NCBI GenBank assembly: GCA_029335925.2
Contig: JARJMX020000131.1
Location: 1-10,413, forward strand
DNA from: Gammaproteobacteria bacterium
GTDB lineage: Bacteria > Pseudomonadota > Gammaproteobacteria > Halothiobacillales > Halothiobacillaceae
Direction: 5' to 3'
DNA: 10,413 nucleotides
Made by a program: the position numbers and the translations under genes. This document shows positions 1-7,219 of the stretch, in pieces (position 1 is the stretch's first letter; the number at the start of each line of letters is the position of its first letter). The notes beneath the pieces were generated by a model. It saw nothing but the letters and a program-made list of their open reading frames with translations, did no database searches and was not told the DNA's origin.

Positions 1-1399
1 GCCCTAAAGTCGTGGCAATCCCTTCCAACGGCAATTCTGCCGTATCACGCAATCCGGCCTGGAACACATCCGCTAGGGCCACCCCCGCCACGGCCTCTAG
101 CCAAGGCTCGAGCCCATCCTCCTCGACCCCACGCCCAGTAAGACCGTATTCACGCCAAAGAGCGCGCAACAAGTCATCGAGGCTGACACGATCGCAGCTT
201 CGTCGGCGCAGTTCGGCATCCAGCATCCAGGCGAATAGTGCTCCTTTGGTGTAATAACTGATGGCCACATTGGGGGTGTTTTCATCCGCCTTGTACAACC
301 GCGTCCAGGTGGTGAGGCTTGCGTGCTCAAGCGACTGGCGCAGGCGTCCCGGCGCACGACACACACGACTCAGCGTGGCTGCGAAGGTATCGAGATACTC
401 CTGCGGGGTGATCAACCCCGCGCGGGCTAGCAACAGGTCGTCGTAGTAGCTGGTCACCCCCTCGAACAGCCACAACAGGCGGGTGTAGGCCTCCGCTTCC
501 AGCGGCAACCCCATCAGGGCCGCGGGGCGGATGCGCTTGACCAGCCAGGCATGCAGGTATTCGTGCGTACACAAGCTGAGGAACTCGCGATAGGCGGCCG
601 TGACCCCTACCTCGCCAGGGAGCGGGAAGTGCTCCCGTCGGCACAGCAGCGCGCATCCCTCGCGGTGCTCTAGACCGCCGTAGCCGTCACCGGTGACCAG
701 GGCGAGGAACAGATAACGCGGGAAGGGCGGCGGTTCCGTGCCGAACAGACCGACCACCGCTTCGCAGGCCCGCGCAAGATCCGAGGCGAGGCGCGCCTCG
801 TCGAACACGACCCGTCCGAGCCAGGCGAAGCGGTGCGGCACGCCACGCACCTCGAACTCCAAGGTGCGCAACGGACCGAAGGCCACGGGTGCATCGAGCA
901 GGGCCTCGAAGTCTTCAGCAAGATAGGTGCCGTAACCCTCGTCATCCACCGCCTCTGGCGGGAGCATGATGGCCGCCCGCCAGCCCTGCGCATATCGGCT
1001 TTGGGCGCGCAGCAACTCAACCCGGCAAGGGGTCTGCTCCAGCCCGAGCGGACGCAGCCACACAGCGGCCCCGTCCGCAAACCCCCAGAGGGTATCGAGG
1101 TAGGCGGTGCGTACCGACAGCTCGTAGGCATGCACCCGCCAGCGCAGGGTCAAAGGACCTTCACAAGGGGCGGCGCGCCAAGTCTGCTTGTCCACCCAGG
1201 TCAGCAGCACGGCACCGCCCGTAGCATCACGCGCCTCGATGTGCGTCACGTGCCGGGCATGGTCGCGCACCATATAGCTGCCCGGAGTCCAGGCGGCCAT
1301 GGCGAAGCCCTGCCCCGCAGGGTCAGGGGCAGGTACGGTCAACTCGAGGGTGTATTCGCGCGCCTCGGGATGGGCAGGAGCGATACGGTATTCCAGCAT
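1..1399 (-). CDS. M61-family metallopeptidase (glycyl aminopeptidase-like), C-terminus cut by window edge
   Basis: One uninterrupted minus-strand frame starts at ATG 1399 and runs off the left edge, giving about 466 visible residues. The zinc site HEYLH lies at residues 279-283, and the third ligand is probably E313 in LFEGVTSYY. Upstream is GGLEHR (about 242-246), and the HEXXH is followed by a WLVKRIRP segment; both are hallmarks of peptidase family M61. Family members are usually near 600 residues and carry a C-terminal PDZ domain, which would lie in the missing part. Known M61 enzymes remove N-terminal residues, with a preference for glycine in the characterised Sphingomonas enzyme; the substrate here is unknown. 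I see no obvious signal peptide, so a cytoplasmic location is likely. The start codon overlaps the slyD stop by one base (TGATG) with an AGG about 7 bases upstream, indicating translational coupling. Confidence 0.92.
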   Translation of the reverse strand, partial: MLEYRIAPAHPEAREYTLELTVPAPDPAGQGFAMAAWTPGSYMVRDHARHVTHIEARDATGGAVLLTWVDKQTWRAAPCEGPLTLRWRVHAYELSVRTAYLDTLWGFADGAAVWLRPLGLEQTPCRVELLRAQSRYAQGWRAAIMLPPEAVDDEGYGTYLAEDFEALLDAPVAFGPLRTLEFEVRGVPHRFAWLGRVVFDEARLASDLARACEAVVGLFGTEPPPFPRYLFLALVTGDGYGGLEHREGCALLCRREHFPLPGEVGVTAAYREFLSLCTHEYLHAWLVKRIRPAALMGLPLEAEAYTRLLWLFEGVTSYYDDLLLARAGLITPQEYLDTFAATLSRVCRAPGRLRQSLEHASLTTWTRLYKADENTPNVAISYYTKGALFAWMLDAELRRRSCDRVSLDDLLRALWREYGLTGRGVEEDGLEPWLEAVAGVALADVFQAGLRDTAELPLEGIATTLG

Positions 1400-1926
1400 C
1401 AATCGGCCTGTTTGAGCAGGGATTCGTCGAACGAGGAATCCATCACCATCAGATGATGTCCCGCCGGATGCACGCGGTGGTGCTTGACCTCATCCGGATG
1501 GGCATCACGAATCGCCCCCACCTCGACCTCAAAATGCAAGGTCCGCCCAGCCAGCGGGTGGTTGCCGTCGAGCATCACCCTCTCGTCATCAAAGCCGACG
1601 ATGGTGAACTCGATGCGCCCCTCCGGCCCCATGGTCTGGACATGGTTGCCGATCTCAACCACCACCTCGGGACTCAGGGTGCTGCGCGGGACTTCAATCA
1701 TGCCGCCGGGGTCGTGCTCACCGTAGGCCTCCGTGGGGGGCACCGTAACTTCGAAGCGCTCACCGCTGGTGCGCCCCTCGAGCGCACGCTCCAGCCCAGG
1801 AATAAGGTTGCCGTGACCGTGCAGGTAGGCAAGGGGATCACCGCCGACATTGCTGTCGAGCACCGCCCCCGCCTCATCGCGCAGGGTGAAATAGATGTAA
1901 ACGACCTTGTCCTTGCTGATCTTCAT
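1399..1926 (-). CDS. slyD: SlyD-type FKBP peptidyl-prolyl cis-trans isomerase
   Basis: This 175-residue protein has the split FKBP fold of SlyD. The N-terminal FKBP half includes HGHGNLIPGLERALEG (about 36-51) and the AYGEHDP segment (67-73). An insert-in-flap chaperone domain follows (about 75-120), and the FKBP fold closes with LDGNHPLAGRTLHFEVEV (119-136). Family members catalyse prolyl isomerisation, act as chaperones, and bind nickel through a histidine-rich tail. Here the tail is short, with histidines at 143, 149, 150, 153, 157 and 158, so metal binding may be weaker than in E. coli SlyD. I chose ATG 1926 over an in-frame start at 1959 because GAGG lies about 7 bases upstream and family proteins begin close to this residue. 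The gene lies 25 bases after the transporter gene and overlaps the M61 start by one base. The protein is expected to be cytoplasmic. Confidence 0.93.
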   Translation of the reverse strand: MKISKDKVVYIYFTLRDEAGAVLDSNVGGDPLAYLHGHGNLIPGLERALEGRTSGERFEVTVPPTEAYGEHDPGGMIEVPRSTLSPEVVVEIGNHVQTMGPEGRIEFTIVGFDDERVMLDGNHPLAGRTLHFEVEVGAIRDAHPDEVKHHRVHPAGHHLMVMDSSFDESLLKQAD

Positions 1927-1951
1927 GCAGACCTCAACGAGCCAATAAGCC

Positions 1952-2869
1952 TCAGGCACCGATCAGACCGTGCCAGAGCGGCAGGGTGAACAGGCTGAGC
2001 AGAGTGGAAAGGGTAGCCGCGGCGGCATACAGGCCGGTGTCAAGACCGTAACGGTCACACAACACCAGGCCGAGCACCATGACCGGCATCCCGGCCTCCA
2101 GGACCACGGCGGTCAATAATGGGGGCAAGAGGCCGAGCATTAAACCTGCAACCCAGACCAGGGCTGGGGCCACGACGAGCTGGATGACCAGCACCGGGCT
2201 GACCCGCGCGAGCGCAGTAGGCTGGAGGGCATCCAGACGCAAGCCCATGCCAAGGGCGATCAGCATGAGCGGAACGACCCCCGCGCCGAGCCGCTCGAGG
2301 AGGCCTCCGAGCATGTCCGGCCGTGGCACGCCCGACAGGTTGAGGGCGGATGCCAGCAGCGCGGCCCATAGCGCGGGAACCTTCAGGATGCCGACCCAGA
2401 GGGGCTGGTCGCCGTGGGGCCGCCCGTAGAACACCGCGATGGCGATCCCAAGGCTTAGCAACAGCGGGGTGCAGGCAAACAGGTCGTACTGGACCGCCAC
2501 GGCGCGCCCGAAGTCGCCGTACAGCGACTCCAGCACCGGCAGGCCGAGGTAGGTGGCATTGGGGAAGGCGGCGGCCAGCAGCAGAGCCCCTGTCTGCCCA
2601 CGCGAGAGCCGCATAAAGCGCGCAAGCCCAGCCATCAACCCCATGCTCGCCAACACCCCTAGGGCGGCAACCCAGGCAATGCGCAGGCTGTCGCCCCCGA
2701 GCGGGGCACGCCACAGCACCCCCAGGACCAGGGCGGGCAATAGCACGTAATAAACGAGGGTGGTCAGGGCACCGCGCGCCTGTGCGGCCTCCCACCCCCC
2801 CGGGCGCGCCCACTGCCACCACAAGCCGATCAGGACCATGGCGGCCATCTGGCCGATGACAAGGATCAT
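1952..2869 (-). CDS. AEC-family (auxin efflux carrier type) transporter
   Basis: This is a 305-residue, strongly hydrophobic protein with about ten predicted membrane segments spread over its whole length and short loops. Length and pattern match the AEC family of secondary transporters, including the family-like segment AAAFPNATYLGLPVLESLYG near residues 97-116, with the N/G/P helix-breaking motif common in these carriers. Bacterial AEC proteins move small organic anions such as malonate or malate, but the substrate cannot be read from this sequence. The start overlaps the stop of the thioredoxin gene by four bases (ATGA), and a run of five G directly upstream could act as a weak ribosome binding site. 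The neighbours concern protein folding and cell wall, so the context does not suggest a substrate. Confidence 0.88.
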   Translation of the reverse strand: MILVIGQMAAMVLIGLWWQWARPGGWEAAQARGALTTLVYYVLLPALVLGVLWRAPLGGDSLRIAWVAALGVLASMGLMAGLARFMRLSRGQTGALLLAAAFPNATYLGLPVLESLYGDFGRAVAVQYDLFACTPLLLSLGIAIAVFYGRPHGDQPLWVGILKVPALWAALLASALNLSGVPRPDMLGGLLERLGAGVVPLMLIALGMGLRLDALQPTALARVSPVLVIQLVVAPALVWVAGLMLGLLPPLLTAVVLEAGMPVMVLGLVLCDRYGLDTGLYAAAATLSTLLSLFTLPLWHGLIGA

Positions 2870-3264
2870 GCCCCCGCGTCACTCTCAGGTGACGTAGCCA
2901 AGGCTGCACGCACTTTATCCATGTCCACCGCGCGCAGATGCCCCACCAGGGCGACCAGGTCAGCGGCCGAGAGTGCCCCCGGTTGCAGGTAGAGCACCAC
3001 GCCCTCGCGCACCCCCATCACGGAGGGGATGGAGCGCACGCCAAACTGGGCCGCGAGACTGGGTTCAGCATCGACATTGACCTTGCCGAACACGGCGTCG
3101 CCGGTCTCTTCCGCCACCGACTCGAACACCGGGGCGAAGGCCTGACAAGGGCCGCACCACGGTGCCCAGAAGGCGACCACCAGCACCTCGTGCTCGGCCA
3201 AGGCGCGGGCGACACCGGGCTCGTCGAGATGAAGGACTCGGGATGTTGCCAACGGATCGCTCAC
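2866..3264 (-). CDS. Thioredoxin-domain protein with WCGPC active site
   Basis: This 132-residue single-domain thioredoxin carries the canonical WCGPC redox motif, with cysteines at residues 37 and 40, and the cis-proline at P80 in RSIPSV. The following strand and helix (LVALVGHLRAV) complete the fold. After them a roughly 20-residue C-terminal extension, rich in alanine and acidic residues, goes slightly beyond the minimal domain. There is no signal peptide, so it is expected to act in the cytoplasm as a dithiol-disulfide reductant. I chose GTG 3264 because it overlaps the LON-domain stop by four bases (GTGA). An in-frame GTG at 3279 would add MGGRA and has no better ribosome binding site, so it remains possible. 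It is unlikely to be the only thioredoxin of the cell; the operon context suggests an auxiliary role. Confidence 0.9.
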   Translation of the reverse strand: MSDPLATSRVLHLDEPGVARALAEHEVLVVAFWAPWCGPCQAFAPVFESVAEETGDAVFGKVNVDAEPSLAAQFGVRSIPSVMGVREGVVLYLQPGALSAADLVALVGHLRAVDMDKVRAALATSPESDAGA

Positions 3265-3845
3265 AGCCCTTCCGCCCACAACCCCAGGCGGCGCGCAACC
3301 TCCTCGACAACCACCAGGGCCTCCTCCAGCCTCGCGGCCTCGAGCACCGCCTGTCGCTCGGTCAAGCGCAGCGGCAGACGCTCGGCCAGGCGGTAGACGA
3401 CCCAGCGTGCATCGCTCATCGGCCCGACCGGCGGAGCACTCTCGACCTCCAGCAGGCTGGCGAGCAAGCGGCGCATCGGCTCAGGAGGCGGCTCGCGCGC
3501 GGGTTCCTCGTCTAGCCACTCGATCTCCGCCAGCAACAACCTGTCGGGCCGCACCTTTAGGCCGCGGATGCGGAAGCGGCGCTGGCCGCGCGTGTAGATG
3601 CCAAGCAACCCCTCTGCTCGCATGCCGGTGTCGACGATCAGGGCGGAGGTTCCGACCGCATACGGCATGGCCGGCTCACCGACCTCGCTGCCCTCGCGAA
3701 TGAGGCATACCCCAAAGGGGCTCTGCTGGCGCAGGCAATCGCGCACCATATCGATGTAGCGCGTCTCGAAGATTCGCAGGGACAGATCTCCTTCGGGAAA
3801 GAGGACGGTATGCAACGGAAACAGGGGCAAGATGGTCGTGCTCAT
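3261..3845 (-). CDS. Stand-alone LON substrate-binding domain protein
   Basis: This 194-residue protein starts with LPLFPLHTVLFPEGDLSLRIFETRY, the typical opening of the Lon protease N-terminal domain. It continues through FGVCLIREG and GIYTRGQRRFRI to a helical C-terminal part. It has no AAA+ ATPase module and no Ser-Lys peptidase module, so it is a domain-only protein and should not be a protease. Such proteins are common in Proteobacteria, but their role is not established; substrate or peptide binding is inferred from the homologous Lon domain. I chose ATG 3845 because GGGGAG lies 7 bases upstream. GTG 3851 would overlap the ubiX stop but has no usable spacing to that site. The gene lies 2 bases after the ubiX stop and overlaps the thioredoxin GTG by four bases. 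Confidence 0.9.
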   Translation of the reverse strand: MSTTILPLFPLHTVLFPEGDLSLRIFETRYIDMVRDCLRQQSPFGVCLIREGSEVGEPAMPYAVGTSALIVDTGMRAEGLLGIYTRGQRRFRIRGLKVRPDRLLLAEIEWLDEEPAREPPPEPMRRLLASLLEVESAPPVGPMSDARWVVYRLAERLPLRLTERQAVLEAARLEEALVVVEEVARRLGLWAEGL

Positions 3846-3847
3846 GC

Positions 3848-4442
3848 TCACTCTCCCCAGCGTGCCATCAGGTTATGCGGCAGCTGCGGATGGTCAAGGA
3901 TACGGGCCACAACGAAATCGACTAAGTCTGGGTTCTCTGCGGCTAATGATAGAGGCTCGGATTGGGCGGCAAGACCATCGCCTCCGGCTGCGCTAGGCGC
4001 GTCATATGTTCCAGGTGGATGGCGGAGAACGGTGCCTCGCGCGGCACGAGGATGAGAGTGCGCCGCTCCTTGAGCGTCCCATCGGCGACACGCTCGATCA
4101 GCGAGTCCGCAAGCCCTTGGGCAATGACCGCAAGACTCGCCGTAATACAGAGACAGATCACTGTCGCATCGGTGGATTGGAGCCAGACGCCGCCGGGGCC
4201 AACCCATCCTCACGTCCAAAGACCTCCAACCGCCCGGAGGATCCCGGCAAGCAGCCGAGAAAAAACGCCTGCATCGTCTCGGGCCGCACGGGCCATGACG
4301 CCCCCATCTCCAGGGTGGCCACCTGGTGGTCGGCCTTAGAGACGCACAGCCCCACCTGCGCCCCGGCGGCCAGCAGGCACTCGAGCAGGTGCTTGGCATA
4401 GACCGGGCCCGAGGCGCCGGTGATGCCAAGGAAGACGGGCAT
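3848..4442 (-). pseudogene. ubiX: Flavin prenyltransferase UbiX, disrupted by two frameshifts
   Basis: Three consecutive minus-strand frames together spell one UbiX protein of about 198 residues. Frame one (from ATG 4442) contains GITGASGPVYAKHLLE and VSKADHQVATLE, and reaches AASGSN. The reading then shifts near 4174-4176 to TDATVICLC, AIAQGLADSLIE, TLKERRTLILVPRE and SAIHLEHM, ending at PSLYH with a TAG stop at 3943-3945. It shifts again near 3944-3946 to DLVDFVVARILD and the typical end MARWGE. Each break is repaired by one added base, and no conserved segment is missing. UbiX makes prenylated FMN for the decarboxylase UbiD in ubiquinone synthesis. The clean breaks fit either very recent inactivation or sequencing errors; neither site looks like a known programmed slippery sequence. 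The start lies 2 bases after the mpl stop, with GAGG 7 bases upstream. I recall the mpl-ubiX order from Pseudomonas. Confidence 0.88.
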
Positions 4443-4444
4443 GG

Positions 4445-5815
4445 TCAGACCTCGACCTGCGATTGCAGAGCCTCGAGCAGGCGCATGTGTGCCCCATTAA
4501 AACTGCCGTTACTCATCAGCACGATGTGATCGCCCGGCCGAGCGTTCGCCGCTAGGCTGTCCACCATGGCCTCAACATTGCCGCCGCTCCAGGTCGGGCA
4601 GTGCAAAGATTCGGCCACACGGCGTACGTCCCAGCCTGCATCCTCGGGCTGGAACAGCCAGACCGCATCTGCGGCCGCCAGCGCAGGCCCGAGCTGGTCG
4701 GCGTACACGCCCATGCGCATGCTATTGGAGCGTGGATCGAGCGCCACCAGCAGACGGGCCGCGCCGATCCGTGCTCGCAGGCCCTCGAGGGTCGTGCGAA
4801 TGGCGGTCGGATGGTGGGCGAAGTCATCGTACACCGTCACGCCCCGCGCGCTGCCGCGCACCTCGAGGCGGCGCTTGACACCGGTGAAGCGGGCGAGAGC
4901 CTCGATGCCCACTGCCACCGGCACACCCGCATGCCGCGCAGCGGCGAGGGCCGCGAGGCCGTTATGCATGTTGTGGACACCGAGCTGCCCCCAGCGCACC
5001 TCGCCTACGCGCTGCCCCTCGAGGAGGACCTCAAAGCGTGAGCCGTCGGCCGCAGCCGTACCGATGGCCCACTGGCCGGTGTGACCGAAGGTCTCGACCG
5101 GAGTCCAGCAGCCGCGCTCGAGCACCGCGTCCAGCGCGGGATTCTCGGCCGGGCGCACGATCAGGCCGCCGCCGGGGATGGTGCGTACCAGATGGTGAAA
5201 CTGGGTCTGGATCGCCGCAAGGTCGGGGAAGATGTCAGCATGGTCGAACTCCAGGTTGTTGAGGATCGCCGTGCGCGGCCGGTAGTGAACGAACTTGGAT
5301 CGTTTGTCAAAGAAGGCGGTGTCGTACTCGTCCGCCTCGACCACGAAGAACGGTCCCTCGCCCAGGCGTGCGGAGCAGCCGAAGTTGTTCGGCACCCCGC
5401 CGATTAGAAAGCCGGGCTTGAGGCCGGCGTATTCAAGGATCCAGGCCAGCATCGAGCTGGTGGTGGTCTTACCGTGGGTGCCGGCCACCGCCAGCACCCA
5501 GCGCCCGCGCAGGATGTTGCGCCAGAGCCATTCCGGACCGGAGGTGTAGTCCAGGCCGCGGTCGAGCATGGCCTCGGTGATCGGCATGCCGCGGCGCATG
5601 ACATTGCCGACCACAATCTCGCCCTCGAAGCCCTCGAGCTGTGCAGGATCGTAACCCTCAACCCAGGGAATGCCCGCGGCAGCGAGCTGGTCGCTCATCG
5701 GCGGATAGACATTGCGGTCCGCACCAGACACCGCATAGCCCGCCGCACGCGCGAGCTGAGCGATGCCCCCCATGAAGGTGCCGCCGATACCGAGGATATG
5801 CAGAGGTCGCTTCAT
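4445..5815 (-). CDS. mpl: UDP-N-acetylmuramate:L-alanyl-gamma-D-glutamyl-meso-diaminopimelate ligase
   Basis: This 456-residue protein belongs to the Mur ligase family. It opens with ILGIGGTFMGGIAQLA, the N-terminal nucleotide-sugar-binding fold with the Mpl-type GTFMGG. The ATP-binding loop GTHGKTTT lies at residues 112-119. The C-terminal domain contains YDDFAHHPTAI and DPRSNSMRMG, which are typical of Mpl. The enzyme joins the murein tripeptide recovered from cell-wall turnover to UDP-MurNAc in the cytoplasm, feeding it back into peptidoglycan synthesis. The frame stays open upstream to 6130, but I chose ATG 5815: MKRPLHILGIGG is the family start, AGGTG lies about 8 bases upstream, and this ATG overlaps the preceding stop by four bases (ATGA). 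Its product pathway links directly to amgK-murU on the other strand, which supply UDP-MurNAc. Confidence 0.96.
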   Translation of the reverse strand: MKRPLHILGIGGTFMGGIAQLARAAGYAVSGADRNVYPPMSDQLAAAGIPWVEGYDPAQLEGFEGEIVVGNVMRRGMPITEAMLDRGLDYTSGPEWLWRNILRGRWVLAVAGTHGKTTTSSMLAWILEYAGLKPGFLIGGVPNNFGCSARLGEGPFFVVEADEYDTAFFDKRSKFVHYRPRTAILNNLEFDHADIFPDLAAIQTQFHHLVRTIPGGGLIVRPAENPALDAVLERGCWTPVETFGHTGQWAIGTAAADGSRFEVLLEGQRVGEVRWGQLGVHNMHNGLAALAAARHAGVPVAVGIEALARFTGVKRRLEVRGSARGVTVYDDFAHHPTAIRTTLEGLRARIGAARLLVALDPRSNSMRMGVYADQLGPALAAADAVWLFQPEDAGWDVRRVAESLHCPTWSGGNVEAMVDSLAANARPGDHIVLMSNGSFNGAHMRLLEALQSQVEV

Positions 5816-6345
5816 GCCGGCGCACCTGCAGGGAACACCGCAGCGATGATCAAGCTCGCGGCGGTGAAATAGGCGAAGGCGAGCAGCAGCCCGAGTCCGG
5901 CCCCCAGCTCCAGGGCACTGCGCAGGATCTGCCCCTGGGCGATCAGTGTCCACAGCAGGGCCACCAGCAAACCGACCTGGGCCACGCTCAGTTGCGTGGC
6001 CGCAGTATCCAGGGGGGCCATGGCAAACAGCGGCCAGGACAGCAGGGCGAGCAGAAGGTTGACGCCGAGCAACGCGGCATAGGTCTGGATGAAGCGCTCG
6101 GGGAAACCGCGGAAACGCAGCACGCCCCAAGCGAAGGCGGCGAGGAGCAGGGCATCGAGGCCCGCCTGGGCCACGCCCTCGGCGAAGCTCAGGCGCGAGG
6201 ACAACACCATCCCACCGACCAAGGCATAGGCGCCCGCAAGCCAGATCGGCAGGCGAGGATCGACAGGCAAATCCTGCGGGCCTGCGCGCAGGACGGTAAT
6301 CGCCAAGAGTTGCTGAAGGACGGCGAACACGAAAATGGCCTCCAT
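5812..6345 (-). CDS. Unknown six-segment membrane protein upstream of mpl
   Basis: I do not recognise a named family. The 177-residue product is almost entirely hydrophobic, with about six predicted membrane segments near residues 3-20, 33-50, 58-76, 88-110, 119-140 and 146-170. A short basic loop (RFRGFPERF, 77-85) lies before segment four. No catalytic motif is visible. The RFIQTYAALLG stretch loosely recalls small multi-spanning proteins of YIP1-like type, but this is too weak for a call. It is the first gene of the minus-strand run and its stop overlaps the mpl start by four bases, so the two are probably translated together. A role connected with cell-wall recycling or envelope transport is possible but is only inferred from position. 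The ATG at 6345 lacks a clear Shine-Dalgarno sequence, which would fit a very short leader. Confidence 0.8.
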   Translation of the reverse strand: MEAIFVFAVLQQLLAITVLRAGPQDLPVDPRLPIWLAGAYALVGGMVLSSRLSFAEGVAQAGLDALLLAAFAWGVLRFRGFPERFIQTYAALLGVNLLLALLSWPLFAMAPLDTAATQLSVAQVGLLVALLWTLIAQGQILRSALELGAGLGLLLAFAYFTAASLIIAAVFPAGAPA

Positions 6346-6357
6346 TGAAGGCCGATC

Positions 6358-6386
6358 AGCGTAACCTAAGCCCGTTCACCCGACAA
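6358..6386 (-). promoter_or_regulatory. Possible sigma-70 promoter for the mpl operon
   Basis: Reading the minus strand, TTGTCG (6386-6381) matches the -35 consensus at four of six bases. TACGCT (6363-6358) matches the -10 consensus at three of six, with a 17-base spacer. Transcription would start only about five bases before ATG 6345, which fits the missing Shine-Dalgarno sequence there. The match is weak and was found by eye only. Confidence 0.22.
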
Positions 6387-6458
6387 CGCGGCTGGTAGCG
6401 TGGCTCGGCGCCGTCATGCCACGGGAAAAGCCCCCGATCAGGCTCAGCGCTTAAATGA

Positions 6459-6472
6459 CCTCGGCGCCGAGG
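6459..6472. repeat. Perfect 14-bp GC palindrome, core repeated at 6404-6413
   Basis: CCTCGGCGCCGAGG reads the same on both strands, and its ten-base core CTCGGCGCCG recurs at 6404-6413. It lies between the persulfide dioxygenase stop (6491) and the mpl-operon start (6345). As RNA on the minus strand it would form a five-pair stem with a GCGC loop followed by UCAUUU, at best a weak terminator. A second small hairpin on the minus strand (AGCC at 6444-6441 pairing with GGCT at 6432-6429, then UUU) is also weak. Together they may end the dioxygenase transcript or act as a binding site. Confidence 0.4.
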
Positions 6473-6490
6473 ATGGATGTGTACGCCAGC

Positions 6491-7177
6491 TCACGAAGTC
6501 TCGCCGCACCGTTTGTTGGCCGGAACCGCGATATCGATGCGACGCGGTCGAGGTAGCTCCAGCGCGTTCATCTTGGCGACGAAGGCGGCGCGATCAAGGC
6601 CGACAATGTAGGGATTGATCCCCTTTTCTTGACCAATGGTACTGACACGCCGACCGTTGTAGTCATGTCCTGGGAAGACCAGTGTCTCATCAGGATAGGA
6701 CAACAGCTTCTGCAAACTGTCATAGAGGCGCTCGGCGCTCCCCTCCTGAAAATCCGTGCGCCCACAGGCATCGATCAGCAGGGTGTCACCGGTGAAAAGA
6801 CGGTCGCGCCAACGATAGCTCATACAGCCATTGGTGTGCCCGGGGGTCGCGATGGCATGGATCACCTCATCGCCAAAGGCAAGGGTATCGCCATCGCCCA
6901 GCAGGACGTCGGTGCATGACAACCCCGTCCCCTGTCCGGCCACGAATTGCGCGCCCAGCGCTTTGCGTAGGCTACCGCCGCCGGTCACGTGGTCGGCATG
7001 CACGTGGGTCTCGAGGATGTAACGCAGGGTGACGCCCATCTCACGGATGACCGCAAGATCACGCTCCACCTGCTCCAGCACGGGGTCGATGATGACCGCC
7101 TCACGGGTACGCGGGTCAGCGAGCAGGTAGGTCAGGGTCCAGGTGGCTTCATCGAACAGCTGGCGGAAAAGGATCAT
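6491..7177 (-). CDS. Persulfide dioxygenase (ETHE1-type metallo-beta-lactamase-fold protein)
   Basis: This 228-residue protein has the metallo-beta-lactamase fold with THVHADH at 57-63. By alignment of motif spacing to human ETHE1, the likely mononuclear iron ligands are H58, H114 (TPGHT) and D131 (TGD). The substrate-pocket motif CGRTDFQ (138-144), the GHDYNGR segment (170-176) and the C-terminal IDIAVPANKRCG are diagnostic for ETHE1-type persulfide dioxygenases rather than glyoxalase II. These enzymes oxidise glutathione persulfide to sulfite and glutathione in the cytoplasm, using O2, in sulfide detoxification or oxidation. No rhodanese domain is fused. The ATG at 7177 is preceded only by a weak GGTG; a much better AGGAG lies further upstream in front of a ten-codon ORF. 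No sulfide:quinone reductase or ArsR-type regulator gene is in the window. Confidence 0.94.
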   Translation of the reverse strand: MILFRQLFDEATWTLTYLLADPRTREAVIIDPVLEQVERDLAVIREMGVTLRYILETHVHADHVTGGGSLRKALGAQFVAGQGTGLSCTDVLLGDGDTLAFGDEVIHAIATPGHTNGCMSYRWRDRLFTGDTLLIDACGRTDFQEGSAERLYDSLQKLLSYPDETLVFPGHDYNGRRVSTIGQEKGINPYIVGLDRAAFVAKMNALELPRPRRIDIAVPANKRCGETS

Positions 7178-7186
7178 GTGACACCG

Positions 7187-7219
7187 TCAATAGATTTTAC
7201 TGATATGCACATCATACAT
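7187..7219 (-). CDS. Possible ten-codon upstream ORF in the persulfide dioxygenase leader
   Basis: On the minus strand, AGGAG (7233-7229) lies nine bases before an ATG at 7219. This opens a short ORF encoding MYDVHISKIY and ending at TGA 7189-7187. It is in the same frame as the dioxygenase and stops three codons before its ATG. The Shine-Dalgarno match is better than the one at the real gene start. It could be a leader peptide coupling translation, the remnant of a longer N-terminus, or chance. Confidence 0.3.
   Translation of the reverse strand: MYDVHISKIY

Noticed and set aside
833..1456. Plus-strand open frame of 207 codons opposite the M61 peptidase.
   Set aside because: The minus strand carries the zinc-site motifs of M61 in one continuous frame; the plus-strand product shows no recognisable feature.
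2055..2909. Minus-strand open frame of 284 codons overlapping the AEC transporter in another frame.
   Set aside because: Its product is rich in Arg, Gly, Pro and Ala without motifs, while the overlapping frame encodes a clear membrane transporter with coupled start and stop.
3940..4180. Programmed ribosomal frameshifting in ubiX.
   Set aside because: Two separate shifts would be needed, neither site has a slippery heptamer, and UbiX is not known to be made this way.
5816..6130. Upstream extension of the mpl frame by 105 codons.
   Set aside because: The extension is Arg/Pro/Ala-rich, overlaps the membrane-protein gene, and the internal ATG at 5815 has the family start and a four-base overlap.
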